Positions 34,562-46,608 of a stretch of DNA of 64,000 nucleotides are shown here, one piece after another. The DNA is from Amycolatopsis thermoflava N1165. GTDB taxonomy: Bacteria; Actinomycetota; Actinomycetes; Mycobacteriales; Pseudonocardiaceae. Position 1 is the stretch's first letter, and each line of letters begins with the position of its first letter. The notes under the pieces are model-generated. The model saw only the letters and a list, made by a program, of their open reading frames with translations. It did no database searches and was not told where the DNA came from. Both the position numbers and the translations under genes were made by a program. The stretch lies in NCBI RefSeq assembly GCF_000473265.1, contig NZ_KI421511.1, positions 5,810,360 to 5,874,359 of the forward strand, in the 5' to 3' direction.

Positions 34562-34844
34562 ACGAGCCTCCGATGCGCCAAACCCAACGCGACCTCACGC
34601 GACCAACGCAGCCCCACGCAACACTCGAAACGCAAACAGCTCACGCTCTCCGCGAGCACGAGCCCCCCACACGTCGAGCACGAGCCTCCAGTGCGCGAAA
34701 ACAACCGCGACCTCACCCGACCAACGCAACCACACGCGGGGGGTTCGGGGGCACGCCCCCGAGCGGGGCGTGGGGGCTGCGCCCCCACAAAACACGCGAA
34801 ACGCAATCGGCTCGCGCTCTCCGCGAGCACGAGCCTCCCATGCG
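34562..34844. repeat. Degenerate tandem repeat with embedded GC-rich palindrome next to tRNA-Ala
   Basis: The 388-base stretch between the tRNA and the membrane operon holds two and a half copies of a unit of about 118 bp. Units begin ACGAGCCTCC at 34562, 34680 and 34829. Each contains AACCGCGACCTCA-like and AAACGCAA...GCTCTCCGCGAGC segments. The second copy is interrupted by a G/C palindrome (34738-34788), a type of hairpin dispersed in actinomycete genomes. The hairpin GCTCGCG-GAGAG-CGCGAGC just past the tRNA 3' end could act as its terminator. Confidence 0.7.
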
Positions 34845-34917
34845 TGGAGCTGAGGGGAATCGAACCCCTGACCTCTGCCTTGCAAAAGCAGCGCTCTACC
34901 AATTGAGCTACAGCCCC
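34845..34917 (-). tRNA. tRNA-Ala (TGC anticodon)
   Basis: A 73-base tRNA with acceptor GGGGCTG/CAGCTCC carrying the G3:U70 pair that marks alanine tRNAs, discriminator A, D-loop AGCTCAATTGGTAG, anticodon loop with TGC and TpsiC arm GGTTCGATTCC. CCA is not encoded. In mycobacteria the alanine and isoleucine tRNAs likewise follow gyrA; here they are 6 kb apart. Confidence 0.95.
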
Positions 34918-34946
34918 GGACGCGGGCCCCCAAGCCCGCGTGAAGT

Positions 34947-35135
34947 TCAGTTGTTCGTGCCCGCCTCGGCGGCCTTCGCCGGCGCGCTGCCGTTCGTCGA
35001 GACCGCGGCCAGCGGGCGCTCGGTCGGAGCGGTGGCCTCGCGCCACAGGTCGGCCTCAGCCTTCGCGTCCTTGTTGCGCTTGATCACGAACAGCACCCCA
35101 CCCGCGACGACTGCGAGCGCCAGCAGCTTCTTCAC
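34947..35135 (-). CDS. DLW-39 family small membrane protein
   Basis: Actinobacterial mini-protein of 62 residues. The N-terminal helix KKLLALAVVAGGVLFVI is followed by the diagnostic KDAKAEADLWREAT motif and an Ala-rich tail ending AEAGTNN. The family is found near gyrA/tRNA genes; function is unknown. The GTG start has GAGGGG eight bases upstream. Confidence 0.8.
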   Translation of the reverse strand: MKKLLALAVVAGGVLFVIKRNKDAKAEADLWREATAPTERPLAAVSTNGSAPAKAAEAGTNN

Positions 35136-35220
35136 GTTCAGGCCCCTCTTCGACGTTCCGGCTGACCTCACGATGCTACTGCACCCGCCAGGGGGAGGTT
35201 CGCGCGGTGCGGGGCGGCCC

Positions 35221-35239
35221 TGACCTGTAATGCAGGTCA
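35221..35239. promoter_or_regulatory. Inverted repeat upstream of the BBE flavoenzyme
   Basis: TGACCTG (35221-35227) and CAGGTCA (35233-35239) form a perfect 7-bp inverted repeat with a TAATG spacer. It lies 67 bases before the flavoenzyme start and 86 bases from the divergent DLW-39 gene. It is a candidate operator; no regulator gene is adjacent. Confidence 0.4.
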
Positions 35240-35305
35240 CATCCACTTCGACTTCCTCTGGTGGTTCGCGCCACGTCCATTGTCCGCCCGCGAAAGCAGG
35301 ATGCC

Positions 35306-36703
35306 ATGAACCCCTTCGACGTGGAGACCTTGCGGCGGTCCCTCGAGGGCGCCGCCCTCACACCCGGCGATCCGGGCTACGACCAGGGCCGTGCCGTGTG
35401 GAACGGCCTCATCGACCGCCATCCGGCGGTCATCGTCCAGCCGTCCGGCCCGCGTGACGTCGCCACGGCGCTCGCGACCGCCCGGAACTCGGGGCTGGAG
35501 GTGGCTGTCCGCGGCGGCGGGCACAACGTCGGCGGGGCCGCGGTCGCCGACGGCGGCCTGACCATCGACCTGAGCAGCCTCGACCAGGTCGTGGTCGACC
35601 CCGGCACCCGCACCGCGCGGGTCGGCGGCGGGGCGCGGTGGCGGCAGGTCGACACCGCCACCCAGGGGCACGGCCTGGCCACGGTCGGCGGCACCGTCAG
35701 CGACACCGGCGTCGGCGGCCTCACCCTCGGCGGCGGCTTCGGCTGGCTCACCAACCAGTACGGCCTGACCTGTGACAACCTGCTCTCCGCGGAGGTCGTC
35801 CTCCCCTCCGGCGACGTGTTGCGCGCGTCGGACACCGAGAACACCGACCTGTTCTGGGCCCTGCGTGGTGGCGGCGGGAACTTCGGCGTGGTCACCGAGT
35901 TCGAGTTCCGGCTCCACCCGGTCGGCCCGGTCGTCCAGGTCGGTCTGTTCTTCTGGGAAGAGGACCGCGGCGCCGAGGCGCTGCGGCACATGCAGGGGAT
36001 CGTGGAGTCGTTGCCGCGGAAAGCCGGCGCCATCATCGCGGCGCTGAACGCTCCGCCCGCCGATTTCGTGCCCGAGGAGCACCGCTTCCGCCCGGGTTAC
36101 GCGCTCCTCCTCGGCGGGTTCGGCCCGGAACCGGAATTCGCCGAAGTCGCGCAGCAGGTCCGCGCCGGTCTCGCGCCGCTGTTCGAGTTCACCACCCCGA
36201 TGCCCTACGTCGCGCTCCAGCAAATGCTCGACGAGACCGCGCTGCCGGGCGTCCTCGCCTACGAGAAAGCGCTTTACCTGGACCGTTTCTCGGAGCCGGT
36301 CATCACCGCGGTCACCGAACGGCTGCCGCTGCGGAACTCGCCGATGTCGTTCCTGCCCAACATGTTCGCGGGCGGCGCCTTCACCGAGGTCGCCGACGAC
36401 GCCACGGCTTTCGGCGGCGCCCGGAAACCCGTGGTGCTGTTCAGCATCGGCGCGTTTGCCACCGACGCGGACCTGCTCGCGCGCGACCGGCAGTGGGCCC
36501 GGGATCTGTGGGACGCCGTGGCACCGCATTCGTCCGGCACCGGCGGCTACGTCAATTTCATGACCGACTACGAGGACGATCGCGTGCGTGCGAGTTTCGG
36601 GGCCGCGAAATACGCGCGGCTGGCCCGGATCAAGGCACACTACGACCCGGAGAACCTGCTGCACCGCAATCCGAACATCAAACCCGCACTGGCACCCGCG
36701 TGA
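35306..36703 (+). CDS. FAD-linked oxidase, BBE-like (bicovalent flavin)
   Basis: Vanillyl-alcohol-oxidase-fold enzyme of 465 residues. The FAD-binding domain has the His for 8-alpha linkage in RGGGHNVGGAAV, the GGGARWRQVDTATQ block, GLTLGGGFGWLTNQYGLTCDN (containing the Cys for 6-S linkage) and ALRGGGGNFGVVTEFEF. It ends with the BBE segment YDPENLLHRNPNI. Bicovalent relatives oxidise sugars or natural products such as glucooligosaccharides and aclacinomycin. Substrate here is unknown. The ATG at 35306 has AGGA upstream. Confidence 0.88.
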   Translation: MNPFDVETLRRSLEGAALTPGDPGYDQGRAVWNGLIDRHPAVIVQPSGPRDVATALATARNSGLEVAVRGGGHNVGGAAVADGGLTIDLSSLDQVVVDPGTRTARVGGGARWRQVDTATQGHGLATVGGTVSDTGVGGLTLGGGFGWLTNQYGLTCDNLLSAEVVLPSGDVLRASDTENTDLFWALRGGGGNFGVVTEFEFRLHPVGPVVQVGLFFWEEDRGAEALRHMQGIVESLPRKAGAIIAALNAPPADFVPEEHRFRPGYALLLGGFGPEPEFAEVAQQVRAGLAPLFEFTTPMPYVALQQMLDETALPGVLAYEKALYLDRFSEPVITAVTERLPLRNSPMSFLPNMFAGGAFTEVADDATAFGGARKPVVLFSIGAFATDADLLARDRQWARDLWDAVAPHSSGTGGYVNFMTDYEDDRVRASFGAAKYARLARIKAHYDPENLLHRNPNIKPALAPA

Positions 36704-36764
36704 GTGATTAGCCCCCCTGCCACCCGGGTAGCCGATTCTTGACGGTGATGAAGGAGGGGCAGAA

Positions 36765-36998
36765 ATGACCGACAAGGAAGACCGTCAGGAAGGCATCAAG
36801 GGCGCGGTCGAGGGCCTGAAGGGCAAGGTCAAGGAGACCGCCGGCACGTTCCTGGGGAACGACTCGGCCCAGCGGGAAGGCCGCGCGCAGCAGGAGAAGG
36901 CGGACGCGCAGCAGCGCGTCAGCGAGAAGGAAGCCGAAGCCGACCGGGCGCGGGAGGAAGCGGCGCTCGGTGAGGCGCGGCAGCGCAGCGAGCAGTGA
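36765..36998 (+). CDS. CsbD-family stress-response protein
   Basis: Small, highly charged, probably disordered protein of 77 residues. It shows the CsbD pattern EGIKGAVEGLKGKVKETAGTFLGNDSAQREGRAQQEKADAQQ. CsbD proteins are induced under general stress; their biochemical role is unknown. The ATG has AAGGAGGGG seven bases upstream, one of the strongest ribosome sites in the window. Confidence 0.85.
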   Translation: MTDKEDRQEGIKGAVEGLKGKVKETAGTFLGNDSAQREGRAQQEKADAQQRVSEKEAEADRAREEAALGEARQRSEQ

Positions 36999-37055
36999 TC
37001 CACCCCCGAGACACGGCCAGGTCAGACGCGGCACAGTTCCCCGTCTGTCCTGGCC

Positions 37056-37069
37056 GTTCCACGTGGAAC
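37056..37069. other. parS-like palindrome (outlier site)
   Basis: GTTCCACGTGGAAC is a perfect 14-bp palindrome differing from the canonical parS GTTTCACGTGAAAC by one symmetrical base pair. It is about 21 kb from the main parS group and on the far side of oriC. It lies just upstream of the MerR-PP2C promoter. Confidence 0.55.
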
Positions 37070-37074
37070 CAAGG

Positions 37075-37105
37075 TTGACCTTGCCCCTGGGGCAGGCCCC
37101 ACAGT
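37075..37105 (+). promoter_or_regulatory. MerR-type promoter of the MerR-PP2C gene
   Basis: TTGACC (37075-37080) is a consensus-like -35 element. A 19-bp spacer contains the near-palindrome TTGCCCC-T-GGGGCAG, and a weak -10 (CACAGT, 37100-37105) follows. The geometry is that of MerR autoregulated promoters and the gene directly downstream encodes a MerR protein. Confidence 0.55.
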
Positions 37106-37145
37106 CGCTTCCACCGGGCAAAATGCCCGGTACGAGGAGGGCGAC

Positions 37146-37949
37146 ATGGGACTGCTCACGATCGGGGCATTCGCCCGCGCGGCCGGACTCTCCCCGAAGG
37201 CCTTGCGACTCTACGACGACCTGGGCCTCCTGCGGCCCGCTTCGGTCGACCCGATCTCCGGCTACCGGCGGTACTCGCCGGACCAGCTGGAGCGGGCCCG
37301 CCTGATCGGCTTGCTGCGCCGGACCGGGATGCCGTTGGCGCGGATTTCCCTGGCGCTGTCCAGCCCCGATCCGGCAGCCGAGGTCCTCGCGTACTGGCGT
37401 TCGGTCGAGGCCGACGTCGCGGCGCGCGGGCGGCTCGTCGCCTTCCTCGTCGAGCAACTGTCCGGAAAGGACACTGTCACGACGAACCCGGACGCCGCCT
37501 ACGCCGGGCCACACCTCCTGGCCGTCGCCGACGAGTTCGGTCAGGGCGGGCACCGGGCGAGCGTCACCACGCTGGCCGCGCTCTTATGCTCGGGTCCGCG
37601 GCTCGGGGTGGTGCACGTCGGCGATTCGCGGGCGTACCTGCTGCGCGCCGGCGAGCTCCACCAGCTGACGCAGGACCACGTGCAGGGCACCGCGATCCCG
37701 GCCACGCTGGTCAAGGCCCTGCACCGGCAGCCGGCCCAGCCGGATCTGCTGCTGCGCGACGGCCGGGACGGCGACCGGTACCTGCTGTGCTCCGACGGCC
37801 TCTACCACGCGGTGCCGCCCGACGTGCTGCACGCCGAGCTGCGCGCGGCCGCCACCCCGGTCGACGCCGTCGGCACGCTGGTCGACCTCGCCAACCGGCG
37901 TGGCGGCCCGGACAACATCGCCTGCGTGGTCGCCGACGTCGCGGCCTAG
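37146..37949 (+). CDS. MerR-family HTH fused to a compact PP2C phosphatase-like domain
   Basis: Protein of 267 residues. Residues 1-75 are a MerR winged helix (LTIGAFARAAGLSPKALRLYDDLGLL and GYRRYSPDQLERARLIGLL), with a dimerisation helix to about 115. Residues about 117-267 are PP2C-like: NPDAAYAGPHLLAVADEFGQGGH, VVHVGDSRAYLLRAGELHQLTQDH, RYLLCSDGL and GGPDNIACVVADV. The four Asp positions that bind metal in PP2C are kept, but the DGMGGH loop is altered and about 50 residues of helices after it are missing. The ATG has GGAGG seven bases upstream. Confidence 0.8.
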   Translation: MGLLTIGAFARAAGLSPKALRLYDDLGLLRPASVDPISGYRRYSPDQLERARLIGLLRRTGMPLARISLALSSPDPAAEVLAYWRSVEADVAARGRLVAFLVEQLSGKDTVTTNPDAAYAGPHLLAVADEFGQGGHRASVTTLAALLCSGPRLGVVHVGDSRAYLLRAGELHQLTQDHVQGTAIPATLVKALHRQPAQPDLLLRDGRDGDRYLLCSDGLYHAVPPDVLHAELRAAATPVDAVGTLVDLANRRGGPDNIACVVADVAA

Positions 37950-38803
37950 GCGCCGCGGACGGCCTGGACGTCGAAGCGGAGCTCGACCGTCGAACCGACC
38001 ACCACCAGGCCCTTCGCGAGCGTCTGCTGCCAGTTGATCGTGAAGTCCTCGCGGTGCAGCTCCGCCTTCGCGACCGCGCCGAGCCGCTCGCCGTTCCACG
38101 ACCGCAAGCCGAGGTAGCTCGCGTCCAGGCGCACACCGCGGCTCGCGCCGCGCAGGTTGAGTGTGCCGTCGATCTGCCATCGGTCCCCGGCCACGCGCTG
38201 GGCCCGGTCGCTGAAGAAGTGGATCTTCGGGAAGCGTTCGACGTCGAGAAAGTCGGGCGAACGCAGGTGCTCGTCCCGCTTCTCCGCGGCGGTGTCGATG
38301 CTGGCCGCGTCGATGACGACCTCGATGGACGAGTTCTCGATCCGCTCGCCGACGGTGATGCTGCCGTGGAAGCGGGTGAACCGGCCGTGGACGCGGGACA
38401 GGCCGATGTGCCGCGCGACGAAGCGGATCGACGTGTGGTCCGGGTCGATCACCCAGCGGCCGGGGCCGGGCAGGCGGACGCTCGCGTCGGGGTGCAGCTC
38501 GAGATCACCCAGCGAGGTGTGGTCGCCGCTGGCGACGTCGACGGTGTGGGTGAGTTCGCGGTAACCGCCCGCGGTGATCGTCACCTGGTAGGTGCCGGTG
38601 GCCGCGGTGACGACCGCCAGCCCGTAGTCGTCGGACACCGCGCGGAAGACCCGCGGGCTGCGCTTGTGCCGGAGGACCATCTCGGCGCCGGCCAGCGGGT
38701 TGCCCGTCTCGTCCCGCAGCCGGGCGCTCACCAGGCCGGCGCCGGCCGCGAAGGTGACGGGCTCCCCCTGTCGGCCGTCACGTCGACGCAGGCGGCTGAA
38801 CAT
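37946..38803 (-). CDS. YceI-family protein with N-terminal carboxypeptidase-regulatory-like domain
   Basis: Protein of 285 residues. The N-terminal part (about 20-105) is a Cna-B/CarboxypepD-regulatory-type sandwich: VSARLRDETGNPLAGAEMVLRH and TGTYQVTITAGGYRELTHTVDV. The C-terminal YceI lipocalin-like barrel (about 110-285) has GRWVIDPDHTSIRFVARHIGLSRVHGRF, RDEHLRSPDFLDVERFPKIHF and LGAVAKAELHREDFTINW. YceI domains bind polyisoprenoids. There is no signal peptide, so it may be cytoplasmic. Its stop shares CTAG with the MerR-PP2C gene. The ATG at 38803 is supported by GGGAG. Confidence 0.8.
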   Translation of the reverse strand: MFSRLRRRDGRQGEPVTFAAGAGLVSARLRDETGNPLAGAEMVLRHKRSPRVFRAVSDDYGLAVVTAATGTYQVTITAGGYRELTHTVDVASGDHTSLGDLELHPDASVRLPGPGRWVIDPDHTSIRFVARHIGLSRVHGRFTRFHGSITVGERIENSSIEVVIDAASIDTAAEKRDEHLRSPDFLDVERFPKIHFFSDRAQRVAGDRWQIDGTLNLRGASRGVRLDASYLGLRSWNGERLGAVAKAELHREDFTINWQQTLAKGLVVVGSTVELRFDVQAVRGA

Positions 38804-38905
38804 CGGAGGCGCTCCCATCGGTCGGTGGTCCGCAGGCGACCATAACCAGCCGAACGGCGTTCCGTGACCCGGTCGTTACCAGAGTCACCGCACGGAACCG
38901 TTGAA

Positions 38906-40039
38906 TCACCCCATCCAGTCGAGGCAGATCACGCAGGCGTCGTCCTTGGGGTGTCCGTCGGCGGCGTCGACAACGGCCCTGGTCAGCGTCTGCACCACGG
39001 CACGCGGGTGCAGCCCGGCGGTCTCCCGCGCCAGCCGTCGCAGGTCCACCGACGCCGCTTCCCGCTCCAGCATCCCGTCGGTCAGGAGGAACAGCCGGTC
39101 GGCCGGGCGCAGGTCGACGACCTGGACCTCGTGCGGCTTGTCCTGCAGGCCGGTGCCGAACGGGGTGTCGCGGTGCAACGGCACCTCGCGGACGTGGCCG
39201 TCGCGCAGGAGCAGTGGGAGCGGGTGTCCGGCGTTGACGACCTCGGCGCGGCCGCCGTCCAGTTCGACGCGGAACAGCTGGCCGGTCGCGTACGGGATCT
39301 TCGCGTGCCGCAGCACGGCCCGGTCCGCCTCCGCCGCCTGGTCGGCGAGGGGCCGGTTCGCCCGGCGGGCGCCGCGCAGCGCACCCATCAGCAGGGTCGC
39401 GACCAGGCCGGACTGGACGTCGTGACCGACCGCGTCGGTGATCGACAGGTTCAGCGTGCCGTGGTCGAGGGCGTAGTCGTAGGTGTCGCCGCCCACGTCG
39501 TCGGCGGGCACCAGCGCGCAGGCGAGCGTGAACTCCGGGGCCTCGCAGGACGGGGCGGGCGGCAGCAGCTGGTGCTGGATCTCGGCCGCGAGGCTGACCT
39601 GAGTGGTGCGCTCGCCCCACTCGTAGAGATCGGTGAAGCGCCGGTCGGTGACGATCAGGTAGGCGAGGGCGTGGGCCACCTCGCCCACCTGCCGCAGCAC
39701 GTCGGGGCCAGGCACGGTCGTTTCGAGCAGGCCGATGGCGTCGCCGCGGTGCGTGACGGGCACGATGACGCGCCCTTGGTCGTGGATCGGCTCCTGGCTG
39801 TACAGGACGCGCTCGTAGACGCTGCCGGCCAGGTCCACGCGCTCGGCGTCCGCGCCGTGCAGTGCCGTTCCGTCGAGGCGCACCAGCTCGCGGCCCACGA
39901 GGTCGACGAGCAGGAACGAGGTGTCCGACGCGGCGAAGCGCTCGGCCAGGTAGGCGGCGACCACGTCGACCGAGCGGACCGGAGAGGCGCGCTCGGCGGC
40001 GGCGAGCACCGACGCGAGGCCGGACGGGACATCGGACAT
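38906..40039 (-). CDS. PPM-type (SpoIIE/RsbU) Ser/Thr phosphatase with N-terminal GAF-like domain
   Basis: Signalling phosphatase of 377 residues. The N-terminal sensor region (about 20-150) resembles a GAF domain (YLAERFAASDTSFLLVDLVG, VIVPVTHRGDAIGLLE). The linker AAEIQHQLLPP leads to the SpoIIE core with ADDVGGDTYDYALDHGTLNLSITDAVGHDVQSGL, RVELDGGRAEVVNAGHPLPLLL, LFLLTDGMLERE and DDACVICLDW. Such enzymes dephosphorylate anti-anti-sigma factors. No anti-sigma partner is in the window. The ATG at 40039 follows GGGAGG. Confidence 0.88.
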   Translation of the reverse strand: MSDVPSGLASVLAAAERASPVRSVDVVAAYLAERFAASDTSFLLVDLVGRELVRLDGTALHGADAERVDLAGSVYERVLYSQEPIHDQGRVIVPVTHRGDAIGLLETTVPGPDVLRQVGEVAHALAYLIVTDRRFTDLYEWGERTTQVSLAAEIQHQLLPPAPSCEAPEFTLACALVPADDVGGDTYDYALDHGTLNLSITDAVGHDVQSGLVATLLMGALRGARRANRPLADQAAEADRAVLRHAKIPYATGQLFRVELDGGRAEVVNAGHPLPLLLRDGHVREVPLHRDTPFGTGLQDKPHEVQVVDLRPADRLFLLTDGMLEREAASVDLRRLARETAGLHPRAVVQTLTRAVVDAADGHPKDDACVICLDWMG

Positions 40040-40191
40040 CCCCGCGCTCCCTCCCTTCGGTGGCGCCGTGGGTACCCGCTCACCCGCGCCGGTTAACCCT
40101 GGAGCGGCGGGCCGTGTCGGATTCGCGGTGGCTCGTTCGTAGCAGAGGTGAAGCTCGGCACCAGGCCGGGCCGCGTGGGAGGGGTTTACCG

Positions 40192-41019
40192 ATGACGGGT
40201 GGTTCGGCACACGAGATCAGGCCGCTGCGGTTCGGCGTCGTCGCACCGATCACCACTGACGTGCCGGCTTGGCGCGATCAGTTGCGCGGGCTGGCCGACA
40301 GTGGTTTCTCGACGGTCCTGATGCCCGACGTGCCGGAGTGGCAGCCGGCACCGGGCCCGGCGCTCGCCATGGCGGCGACGATCACCGGCCTGCGCGTGGG
40401 CACCTGGGTGTACGCATCTCCGGTTCGACCCGCGTGGATCACCGCGTGGGAGGCGCACTCGCTGTCCGTGCTCACCGAAGGGCGGTTCGAAATGGGCATC
40501 GGCACCGGCCGGCCCGGGATCGCCGACCAACTTCGTGAGCTGGGTCTGCCGCTCCCTCCGGAGGGCCAACGGTGGAGCCAGGTGCGCGACGTCGTCGCCG
40601 CCCTGCGTGAGCTCGACGGTCCGGACCTGCACACCCCGGTGGCCATGGCGGTGCGCGGCCCGAAGGCACAAGCGGTGGCGGCCGAACTCGCCGACACGGT
40701 GACCTTCGTAATGCCACAGATCGAAACGCGGGCGGCGACGATGCAACGGGTACAACGCTTCGACAACTGCCGCGGCGCGGAACTGGCGTTGCACGTACCG
40801 GTGGTCGGCGACTCGGTCGCTGCATTCATGGCCGCACCGGACACGGACCCCACCGCCGTCCGGGCCGCGGACTCGCTCGCTTTCCTGCCCAGCGACCCCG
40901 CTGCCGCTGCCGAGGAAATCCAACGGCGACGCGAGGAGATCGGCTTCTCCTACTTCGTGTTCGGCGCTGGCGCCGCCGATGCCCTGGCGCCGGTGGTCGC
41001 CGAGCTCGCTGGACGGTAG
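40192..41019 (+). CDS. LLM-class F420-dependent (luciferase-like) oxidoreductase
   Basis: TIM-barrel flavin/F420 enzyme of 275 residues. It shows LRFGVVAPITTDVPAWRDQLRGLADSGFSTVLMPD, PALAMAATITGLRVGTWVYAS, the HSLSVLTEGRFEMGIGTGRPG block, and FSYFVFGAGAADALAPVVAEL near the end. Relatives in mycobacteria and Amycolatopsis use F420 to oxidise or reduce diverse metabolites. It is somewhat shorter than the usual 300-350 residues. The ATG has GGGAGGGG eight bases upstream. It is divergent from the SpoIIE-type phosphatase gene. Confidence 0.82.
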   Translation: MTGGSAHEIRPLRFGVVAPITTDVPAWRDQLRGLADSGFSTVLMPDVPEWQPAPGPALAMAATITGLRVGTWVYASPVRPAWITAWEAHSLSVLTEGRFEMGIGTGRPGIADQLRELGLPLPPEGQRWSQVRDVVAALRELDGPDLHTPVAMAVRGPKAQAVAAELADTVTFVMPQIETRAATMQRVQRFDNCRGAELALHVPVVGDSVAAFMAAPDTDPTAVRAADSLAFLPSDPAAAAEEIQRRREEIGFSYFVFGAGAADALAPVVAELAGR

Positions 41020-41034
41020 GCAGCCAACAACAAG

Positions 41035-41072
41035 TCAGCCCCCGTTTCCCTTGGTTGGGAGACGGGGGCTGA
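41035..41072. terminator. Terminator between the LLM gene and tRNA-Ile
   Basis: TCAGCCCCCGT and ACGGGGGCTGA form a stem (with CCC/GGG continuing around a short loop) just past the tRNA-Ile 3' end. On the minus strand it is followed by a TTGTTGTT run. It can serve both the tRNA and the convergent LLM gene. Confidence 0.75.
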
Positions 41073-41079
41073 GCTGCTG

Positions 41080-41153
41080 TGGGCCCAGGAGGACTTGAAC
41101 CTCCGACCTCTTCGTTATCAGCGAAGCGCTCTAACCGCCTGAGCTATGGGCCC
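41080..41153 (-). tRNA. tRNA-Ile (GAT anticodon)
   Basis: A 74-base tRNA with acceptor GGGCCCA/TGGGCCC, discriminator A, D-arm AGCTCAGGCGGTTAGAGC, anticodon loop CTGATAA (GAT) and TpsiC arm GGTTCAAGTCC. CCA is not encoded. It lies directly downstream of gyrA and the DUF3566 gene, the standard place in actinobacteria. Confidence 0.95.
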
Positions 41154-41183
41154 TCGAACGGAGAGAAGACTACAACATGCCTT

Positions 41184-41900
41184 CTACTCGCGTTCCGACA
41201 GGGTCACCTCTAGGCCTCCGGCCAGGTCGGCGGACACGTTGTAGATGAACGCGCTCACCGTGGCCAGCGCCGAGAGCAGCACGATGTTGATCGCGCCGAG
41301 GATGGCCGCGATGCCGAACACCCGGCCGGCGCTGATGAGCGGTTCGTTGGTCACGCCGGCGCCCTCGCCGGACACCAGGGACGAGTAGGTGCCGTTCAGC
41401 TTGTCCCACACGCCCATGCCGTCGAGCACCGTGTACAGCACGCCGACGGCCACCAGCCACACGAAGAACAGCGCGACACCGAGAACCAGCGACAGCTTCA
41501 GCACCGACCACGGGTCGAACCGCTTGATCTGCAGGCTCGCCCGCCGCGGGCCGCGGCCGGGGCGGCGCAGTGCGCTGGGCGTCGAACGTCCCTTGGTGCC
41601 GGCACTGGCGACGCTCACCGTTTCCTGCCCCCTCAACCCTGACAACGCGTCGTCGGGCGCCGCGGGGTTGCCGAACAGACCCTGCGCCGCCGAACCGGTG
41701 ACGACCGGCTGGTCGTCACCGTTCGAGTACAACACAGTTTTCTCGGCCTGGCCTTCCGACGACCACCCGTCCCGGTAACCGCCGGCCTTGGGGTCGGTCG
41801 TCGTGCCCTGACCGGCGTCGCGGCTCAGCCGCTGCCAGGGCGGCGTGCCCGCGTCACCGGTCTGCGCACCGTGCTGTTCGGGGTTCTCCGGTGTCGTCAC
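41184..41900 (-). CDS. DUF3566 membrane protein downstream of gyrA
   Basis: Protein of 238 residues. A long disordered, Gly/Asp/Ser-rich cytoplasmic N-terminus (about 1-120) is followed by a DUF3566 core with two membrane helices (about 135-160: VLKLSLVLGVALFFVWLVAVGVLYTVL, and about 190-215: GAINIVLLSALATVSAFIYNV). The conserved RRASLQIKRFDPWSVLK lies before the first helix. It is the equivalent of mycobacterial Rv0007, of unknown function. The GTG start directly abuts the gyrA stop, so it is co-transcribed with gyrA. Confidence 0.85.
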   Translation of the reverse strand: MTTPENPEQHGAQTGDAGTPPWQRLSRDAGQGTTTDPKAGGYRDGWSSEGQAEKTVLYSNGDDQPVVTGSAAQGLFGNPAAPDDALSGLRGQETVSVASAGTKGRSTPSALRRPGRGPRRASLQIKRFDPWSVLKLSLVLGVALFFVWLVAVGVLYTVLDGMGVWDKLNGTYSSLVSGEGAGVTNEPLISAGRVFGIAAILGAINIVLLSALATVSAFIYNVSADLAGGLEVTLSERE

Positions 41901-44420
<2,520 letters not shown>

Positions 44421-44463
44421 GGGGTCCTTCTACTGACGAATGGGAAATCGGAGGCGGGGCGCG

Positions 44464-46446
<1,983 letters not shown>

Positions 46447-46608
46447 TCAGTCTTGCCCAAGGGACTCCCCACTCCCTTCCATCCTACTTGGCCAGCTCTG
46501 CTGACATGCCGCAAGGACACCCCTGATTTCGTCACAGAGGCCCGAACGCGAGCGTGGACGGGTCCGGCGCTATCCGGCGGGGGTCGGACCGCGATACGAC
46601 GCGCTCAG

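Noticed and set aside
34157..35223. Plus-strand open frames across tRNA-Ala and the repeat array
   Set aside because: They read through a tRNA and repeats, have no conserved domain and no ribosome site.
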